Below the pieces are notes generated by a model. The model was not told where the DNA came from. It worked only from the letters and a program-made list of their open reading frames with translations, and did not search any database. From Prosapia bicincta (taxonomy: Eukaryota; Arthropoda; Insecta; Hemiptera; Cercopidae), in the NCBI GenBank assembly GCA_036971475.1, contig JBAIZL010000002.1:169481024-169545023 (forward strand): DNA of 64,000 bases, in the 5' to 3' direction. This document shows positions 57,713 through 64,000 of this stretch, piece after piece. The translations under genes were made by a program, and so were the position numbers. Every line of letters begins with the position of its first letter. Positions within the stretch are counted from its first letter, which is position 1.

Positions 57713-58555
57713 CTTTTTAAAATTGCTGAAGTTTTCTTTTAAGTTGGTTATTAAACTGTGAATCATGAAATAACCTATTGATAAGGAACATCGACCAATG
57801 AAGCAGAGAGATATGATGGAGACTGTGGATAGTCGAAGTACTTTCACATGGCCAGTAATATCTTCCTTATCTTGTTGGTTAAGGAAGTGAAAGTTAATGA
57901 TGGTTAAGTTTCAAAATGATTACTTTACTACTAAGTTATCTACCAGTGATAGTTATTTAGCTGGTGATGAATACGAGGTGTATTATTCGAAGATTAAGTA
58001 TGAATAATGTTTTGGGACACTGATTCCGATATTATTGAAGAATCAGCATCTAGGTGTTACCTCCTCCAACAGTTGTGATTAGTACCCATCTGATGCTAGG
58101 TTTATCCTCTCTATTGAATTCTCCTCTTATTCCTGCTTATCTAACATTGCAGGTTTGATGTGCTTACCATCATACAGCATACATTATCTCTATGGGCTTG
58201 TCAGGTTAAAGGCACATTCAGAGGTGTCAGAAGGTCTCGATGAGTAGAAGCTCTCTACTAGCTAAGGGAAGGTTTAATAAGGTCTGATAGTGGAATCGCC
58301 CCTTGATGGTTGCAGGGTCACTGTCACAGATCTAGAAAAGAGAGGAATTCAGGACTGGATGTCTGGCTCCAGAGGGTTAAACCATTTTATCGTTTTTTTA
58401 AAACTTAACCAAGATAACGAGATATTTCAAATACCAACTATTGTTAAAAAATTGTGTGTGGGTGAAATCCATTTTAATGATTTTACATTTTATATTATAC
58501 CTGTGCCACAGATTTGACATTTCTTGAGAAAAGCATATAACTTCCTTGGCTTCTT
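57713..58555. other. Intronic sequence, partly GC-richer
   Basis: 58000-58380 has a higher G+C content and may be the 3' untranslated part of the LINE relic that follows. No reading frame recognised. Confidence 0.4.
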
Positions 58556-58559
58556 TGAC

Positions 58560-58985
58560 GGAGCTCTCTTCTTCGCTCCTGTTGATTGATTTCTGAAAAA
58601 CTCATTTACATTTGTTTGTCATTTGAAAACTTGAGGCACAGGGATCGATTTCTGCGGGGCCGGATCTCTGCCTATTGCCGACAGATGCGGATGGAAGGAA
58701 CGTTCTGCTCGATCTTTAAGGGATGTAGTCAGCTGAAGGATGAAATCCTCTATAGGCCAGACATTAAATCCCACGGCTAACATAATATTTTTCACATACC
58801 GTGGGGAATTCGTGATTGTTCTGAGCGGGACATGTTGGAAAGAGTGCCGCTTTCTCTTTGAAGTATCACTCAGAAGTGAATATCAGCGGGAGTTGCGTAA
58901 GTGATGATGGGTCTGACAGCCTGACGTACATTGGGATTGGGTTCCCAGCTCCTAAGTGACGGAAAAGTCTTTGGCATATAACTTA
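58560..58985 (-). pseudogene. Jockey-like LINE reverse transcriptase C-terminal relic
   Basis: Minus strand. FPSLRSWEPNPNVRQAVRP then IITYATPADIHF and a stop (58980-58870) correspond to the R-P-I-L-T-Y-G-S-P segment of Jockey-type ORF2. A shift then gives PRYVKNIMLAVGFNVWPIED and FILQLTTSLKDRAERSFHPH, with LSAIGRDPAP, ending QVFK at about 58622. This is the conserved end of ORF2 in elements without RNase H. Higher G+C than its surroundings marks it as foreign. Nonsense and frameshift changes make it dead, and the upstream RT is missing. Confidence 0.68.
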
Positions 58986-58989
58986 TACT

Positions 58990-59515
58990 TTACAATTAAA
59001 TTTAAACGGCTTTTTGGGGGGAAATTCACTGAGAGAATTTTCAAGAGAGTTCTGAGTAGTCCATTGGAAAGGTGGAAAATTTTGAAGTCTAATAAGGTAT
59101 CCTAGAAATCTAGAACATGTAGAAAATGACAGTCACTCTAAAACAAAAAATAAACAAATGCCTTTGTATAAGTTGTCACCTCTTTATGCAGTCTGAAGAT
59201 GCTCTACAAACTGAAGTAATCCAGACAGGATATAAAAATTATAAAATATAAGCACATTTATGTCTGCAGAACAGAGTTTGTAAGGACTCAAAGAACCTAA
59301 TAAAAAGCAAGGTTTTTTCTATAAAACTGATCATTTATACTACATTAAAATTTAAGTATGTAGTAAAGATAGGTTTAATTACAAAGAATAAGGTTTCTTA
59401 ACGTGAACTTACCAATTTGCGAAAATGAAAAATGAATGCATTCTTAGTGCTGTAATAGAATTATGTACACTGATATGGCTCAATGTACTGGTCAGCCTGT
59501 TAGCCTACATTAAGA
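58990..59515. other. Intronic sequence, nothing recognised
   Basis: tctgaagatgctctacaaac at 59186 resembles a hammerhead box and stem II start, but GAAG replaces GAAA and no stem I is evident. Confidence 0.45.
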
Positions 59516-59519
59516 AACT

Positions 59520-59900
59520 CTATTCAATTCCTTTTATTAGTTTACACTCTCCTTGTATATACAGTATATTGTTCACATTTTCAGTCGTTATTAAATTATT
59601 TTTTTCATCTTCTCAAGTTCAAATATTAATTCATTAATTAAATTTAATTAATTGATTTTGGTTTTATATGAAAGAAAAGCTTTTCACAAAAGAGGCAAGG
59701 TATGCAATATTGTTATTTTGTCCCATTTGGCATAAAATAACTGATATGTTTTCGTAAAACAGCTGATTTTGTGTTATAGGTTATGTGGTAGAACAGCTGT
59801 TTTAACACATAGATTGTTACTTTATTTTTAATTGTAATTATTTAATAAAAAGTAACTAAAATAAAATTTTTCTTTGTTGATCTAAGTAGAAATTGACTTT
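59520..59900 (+). mobile_element. MITE-430 copy
   Basis: ttcaattccttttattagtt to ctaagtagaaattgacttt, with a deletion around the dispensable cttgatgtta block. Confidence 0.85.
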
Positions 59901-60260
59901 CTTTTTATTACTAGTTTTATAACCATTCTTATCCTAACCGAATAGTTTGTAACTATATTAATATAAATCGTAACAGATATTCTGTTTTCTAAAAAACCGT
60001 TGAGATTTTAAAGTTTTGTCTGTTATGTAAAGAGACATTTTTCTTTTCTCAAAATTTTTAATTAGAAGTCATGTCCCCAAAAGGTTATTTAATACTTTCA
60101 ACATTTCAAGGTATAGTTTTATTCCAACAACTGGAAGTGATACTTACCCAACCCGGTTTTCTTTCTACATAGTAGACATGTGAATCTAATGACTATGTAG
60201 ATGAATGTTTGACTTTTTGCAATTTTTCTTTTATATAATCTGATATACTCATCTTCACTT
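59901..60260. other. Intronic sequence, nothing recognised
   Basis: AT-rich sequence without recognised content. Confidence 0.5.
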
Positions 60261-60264
60261 TGCT

Positions 60265-60450
60265 AGGAATATTTCCTGCCTTTCCTAATGTTGCAATATT
60301 TTTTTTTGTTGACTGGTTTTGGAGTTACTCCATTTTTAAAACTTAAATAGTAAACTTAGAAGTACTATTTAAGGTTTAAAAATGGAGCCATTCCAAAACA
60401 TGCCAACAAAGAAAAATATGGTAAGATTAGCAAAGGCAGAATAATGTACT
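60265..60450. repeat. Imperfect inverted repeat
   Basis: Left phrase tgcctttcctaatgttgcaa and tggagttactccattttt; complementary right side aaaatggagccattcc and gcaaaggcaga. Part of the left arm recurs at 35730-35800. Confidence 0.72.
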
Positions 60451-60977
60451 TCAATATATTCTCAAAATAAGTTAAATTTTCAAATAACTGTTCTTTATTG
60501 TGCAATTCTTTATTTGTGTAATATTATTTAAGAAAAATGCTTAAAATCGAATGCTTATTGCAAGGTGTAAACCCATAAAGTATTTAATTAGAACCTTTTG
60601 GCCTACATTTTACTGTTTGTAAACATGTAATGAATGCTGTTTATCCAAACCAAACGGTTAATTTACTCTGCTTGTTGGAAAATATATCTTTAAAATATAT
60701 ACCCCTTATATAAATAGCAAGTGTTCACGTCATTTCTCAAAGTAAAATTGTATAAATATTTGCATTTGTGATTAGAGCACTGCTAAAAGTAACACTTGCC
60801 TACAATATTATCCTTTTTATTATAAAGATATTTTGGAGAAGAGAGTGAAAACTTTCAGAATAGAATAAACATGATAGATAATTCATAAGTCAATATGAGT
60901 ATGATGCAAGCGTGCAGAATAGGTTAAACACACAATTTATCAGATGTTGATAATTATAAGTCATATTAATTTGACTT

Positions 60978-60979
60978 TA

Positions 60980-61026
<47 letters not shown>
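60978..61026. repeat. Poly-T run of about 49
   Basis: An uninterrupted T tract followed by attattaaaactggtcattt. On the minus strand this would be a poly-A tail, preceded by a short hairpin (ggtcagaaatgacc). Confidence 0.85.
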
Positions 61027-61027
<1 letters not shown>

Positions 61028-61189
61028 TATTAAAACTGGTCATTTCTGACCAACCATTAATTTACATTTAATAATTATATGACTTTAATATATTATTAAT
61101 TTAAAAGGTATTAATTTTGATATTATAATTATTTATAATATAAATTTATATATATTTAATTTGATATCAATTTTAAAAGAAATCATAAT

Positions 61190-61410
61190 AAATGACCAAA
61201 CACTTTGAGGCCAACACCCTGTTCCATTACATAGCACACAACCAACTTAACCCACCCCTCCCTCTACACTCATAAATCCATCAGACAACCTTTGTACTAA
61301 GCGGGATGCCGCCAGTAGACACTTTGCTTTGTAAAAGGAATGATGGTTTCTAAACGCGTCAGCAAGTAAGCCCTATGTATTCACTTAGTTTAGTATCATT
61401 TAATTATAGT
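61190..61410 (+). mobile_element. PLE family B 3' end
   Basis: HFEANTLFHYIAHNQLNPP to HS-stop (61198-61274) matches FEAKSLFQYI of the relic at 3.75 kb. The tail follows: gccgccagtagac, ctttgtaaaagg, aaacgcgtcagcaagtaag, ttcacttagttta. It is the plus-strand counterpart of the tails at 3.6, 25.3 and 51.2 kb. Confidence 0.82.
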
Positions 61411-62690
61411 AAATTAATTTGCTAGAAAAACAACATTAAATGAAATAAAGCTATTTTACTTGAAGCTAACAACACAACTACCACTATAAATATATCCTGT
61501 GTTTATGTTAAGCTAAGCTATGACCTAAAACAAAACCTCCATCAGGTTTGAAATGAAGTTATGAAATGAAATTTATTTTTTTTGGAAAGTTTTATACACT
61601 TAACATACTTAAATTACAAGATTAGTACTTTTGGTGTCACTTGGCAAAAAAACCACTACCTCTGATATTGTGTAGCAGACACGTTTCACACTAGATCAGT
61701 GCATTGTTCAATGCTGTGTCATTGACAAGACTGTTGCTTAGGTGTATTGTGACGTACTGCACAAAAACTACAAATTTAGGTTCGTTTAAATGTTAATGGA
61801 AATTATAGATGACAATAAAAATGTTAATGGTTTCTGATGGTAGGGAAGTTACAGAAACAAAGATATTTTAAAAATGAGTCAGATTTGTGCAAGAGGACAG
61901 AATAAATGGTGTATGTATTGTGTTCATACAGGTTTGTGACGTACAGGTGGTAGAGAAAGCAATCAGTAAATATAAAACAAACTTGTAGTTTTTGAAGTGT
62001 AACTTATAGCACAGCATTTAATAAAATTATTGAATTGGTAAAACATGATGCTATCTCCTAAAAACTCAAGCAGCATTCTCTAATATCCCAAAGTTAATGA
62101 ATTTGGCTATAATGATTTCTGAATGCAAAACATTGCTGTTAATACTAACAACTTAATTCGTTTTAACTTGAAGATTGTTTGTAGGTTAATCATTTTCAAA
62201 CAAAATATCCTATATATTCAGAAATAGCATATATTTTATTAAATAATGTATGCTTTCATACAACTTGTTTTTATTACTCATAGGTTATGGAACTTTCTGT
62301 AGTGTATATTGCCAGTAGGTTTAAATATGTATGGCTAAGGAAAATTGTATTATTTTTAACAATAAAAAAAAATTCCCTAATAAATCATTTGGACTTTTAC
62401 AACTAGTAATGCCTTAAACTATATTTATTAATTTATGAGTTTATTTAACATGGCCTATTGAATAAAATTTAAAAGTAAAATTACTCTTTTGCTGATAAAG
62501 GTATTCACAAAACTTTAGTGGCCAATCAACACACTATATTTATAAATTAGGTTCCTGATATTATCTAAATATAATGTAGAGAAAATAGTATTTTTAAGTA
62601 GGTAAATAAAACTAAAAATTGATTTTTCCTGCCAACCCAAAAACATTTTGATTTTTGTTTCCTAATAATGGAATACATAAGTTCATTGTT
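61411..62690. other. Intronic sequence with one dispersed repeat
   Basis: Holds copy 2 of the 50.8-kb repeat at 61628-61705 (ttggcaaaaaaaccactacc). The rest is unrecognised. Confidence 0.5.
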
Positions 62691-62696
62691 ATCTAT

Positions 62697-62830
62697 ACTA
62701 GTATATAAAAATCTAATCGTGTCTGTCTGTGTGTGTGTGTGTGTGTTACGCAATCATGTAAGAATTACTTTACCCACTAAGCTGAAATTTTACATAGACA
62801 TTCGTAGGTGCCTGGTTAACACATAGGCCT
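62697..62830 (+). repeat. Dispersed repeat, copy 1 of 3
   Basis: tatataaaaatctaatcgtg, tctgtctgtgtg(TG)n, then aagctgaaattttacatagac. Such a phrase set recurs in many insect genomes near the ends of mobile elements; the class is not assigned here. Confidence 0.65.
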
Positions 62831-63127
62831 ATTTTTGTTTAGAAATTCCGTCAAGGCACCGCCCCACGGGCCTTGTAAACCCCCTTAACACTAAACATTC
62901 TATACTCAATTTAGTACTTAACTTGATATAATCGGCTGATAATCACCTATAACGTCACTTTTTAACATATTTAAACAGTTGATAGTAATTTATTGTTTAA
63001 ATCTTTCTAGGTTAGTTTACTTTACATGTTATGTTACAAGCAGAAGTTCTTCCTTCCCTCGGTTTTCAAGACAATTAATCAGTAAGTTTATAGTTTGATA
63101 TATTTATTGGGAACTAACCTAACCTAT

Positions 63128-63230
63128 TATATAAAAATCTAATGATGTCTGTCTGTGTGTGTATTACTTAATCACGTAAAAACTACTAGATGCATTGAGC
63201 TGAAATTTGGTATTTATTTACAATTCCTAC
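63128..63230 (+). repeat. Dispersed repeat, copy 2 of 3
   Basis: tatataaaaatctaatgatg, tctgtctgtgtg, acgtaaaaactactagatgc, gagctgaaatttggta. Confidence 0.65.
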
Positions 63231-63494
63231 ATGTTTGATTTTAGCGAAAAAAGTTATACCAGGCGAAGAAAGAAAGTCATCAGAGATACGAAAAAAATTA
63301 TGAATACTCTCGCTCGCGCCCTAAAAGTTTACAGTTTTGGAAAAATGTAACTACCCCCAAACGCGGTGTTAATAGTGCTGGTAAAAATGCACATTGCCCA
63401 CCCCCAATACAATACATAAAAATGAATCAAAAACATGTTCTGAAGCTATATTGACAACTATTGTTCGATATTGCCTCGGAAAGTTAATTTTATA

Positions 63495-63740
63495 TACCTA
63501 TCCAGTCAGGGTAGATTTGCTTGTAATTTTATACGTTTAACCAAATGTACACATTTAAGGCTGGAATAGAGATCACGTGACAAAGTATTACTCCACGGAA
63601 GTAGACGTTTAATTAGGTAATGTCTAAAATTACAGTCAAATATCCTGACTGGACAATTTATAGGTATATTTTAATATAGGTATATAGTATTGTATAAAAT
63701 TACAACCAAATCTATCGTAACTAGATACTTTATAGGAAGG
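63495..63740. repeat. Isolated satellite monomers
   Basis: A reversed fragment at 63497-63540 (ctatccagtcagggtagatt) and about one and a half forward monomers at 63628-63740 (tatcctgactgg, tatattttaatataggtata, attacaaccaaatctatcg). They match the 14.6-22.8 kb array but stand alone. Confidence 0.88.
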
Positions 63741-63959
63741 CCTATATTTAAATATATGTATACGTAGTACGCCGCGCCGTTGATACGCGGACGTAGTACT
63801 TCTTATTACTCCGCAATGAAATTTTTACCCAACTTTAATTTGATAAAAATTTTATTTATTTCCTTGAGCGATAGTTTTCATTATTTTTTTCATATCCTTG
63901 ATGACTTTCTGCATCGCCCAGTATAATTTTTTCCCTATAATTGAACACGTGAAAACAGA

Positions 63960-64000
63960 AAATAAATACCTGAAATTTTACATGGACATTTTTAGGGTCT
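63960..64000 (+). repeat. Dispersed repeat, copy 3, cut by window end
   Basis: cctgaaattttacatggaca repeats ctgaaattttacatagaca of copy 1. Confidence 0.5.

Larger units (their letters stand above)
23100..64000 (+). other. Intron of the Gprk1-like gene, 3' end not reached
   Basis: At least 40.9 kb, inferred from the donor at 23100 and the absence of any recognisable next exon. All later features lie inside it. Confidence 0.7.

Noticed and set aside
59186..59225. tctgaagatgctc hammerhead-like start
   Set aside because: GAAG instead of GAAA, stem II unpaired and no stem I; too weak to list as a ribozyme.

Overview
This is arthropod-type nuclear DNA: AT-rich, with spliced vertebrate/insect-style exons and dense transposable elements. 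I cannot name the species. The only host coding sequence I recognise is two short consecutive exons on the + strand (5152-5228 and 23026-23099). Joined in phase, they encode the start of the RGS-homology domain of a beta-adrenergic-receptor-kinase type G-protein-coupled receptor kinase (Drosophila Gprk1, vertebrate GRK2/3). The first exon of that gene should lie upstream of the window and the kinase exons downstream. Essentially the whole window is therefore intron: an incomplete one (1-5151), a complete 17.8-kb one (5229-23025) and the first 40.9 kb of a third (23100-64000).

Region by region. 1-5 kb: Tc1/mariner transposase relic, a minisatellite split by a foldback element, and the 3' part of a Penelope-like element (PLE). 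5-14.6 kb: exon A, then relics of a PLE reverse transcriptase and of a LINE RNase H domain, and a second foldback. 14.6-22.8 kb: an 8.2-kb tandem satellite (about 74-bp monomer, higher-order repeats, and a 1829-bp block present twice in tandem), interrupted by a 5'-truncated LINE and by an intact 1334-bp mariner with an open transposase, inverted termini and TA duplication. 23-31 kb: exon B, a mariner relic flanked by direct repeats, (TA)n tracts with foldbacks, and copies of a roughly 430-bp MITE-like repeat. 33.9-41.6 kb: PLE endonuclease (GIY-YIG) fragments, a hAT relic, a 1.6-kb head-to-head inverted PLE pair, more foldbacks and another Tc1/mariner relic. 43-50.5 kb: MITE copies (one split by a piggyBac-like TTAA element), a pogo-like MITE, and a broken gene of an unnamed transposon-like family. 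51-54 kb: CT/CA microsatellite and a 107-bp minisatellite. 55-64 kb: a composite MITE with TA tracts and three foldbacks, a Jockey-like LINE relic, a PLE 3' end, and isolated satellite monomers 41 kb from the main array.

The most interesting theme is the palindromic (foldback) repeats and PLE 3' tails. Several carry the layout of a type-I hammerhead ribozyme with a tiny palindromic stem III: stem I, CUGANGA, stem II, GAAA, a short palindrome, then U-H. Three families keep the CUGANGA box. In two PLE tail families the box has drifted while stem I, GAAA, stem III and the cleavage-site nucleotide remain. In one foldback (55831-56000) the palindrome arms begin exactly at the predicted stem I. PLEs are known to carry hammerheads; the drifted versions and the link to palindrome formation are what deserve checking. 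All calls are by eye; no search or folding program was run.
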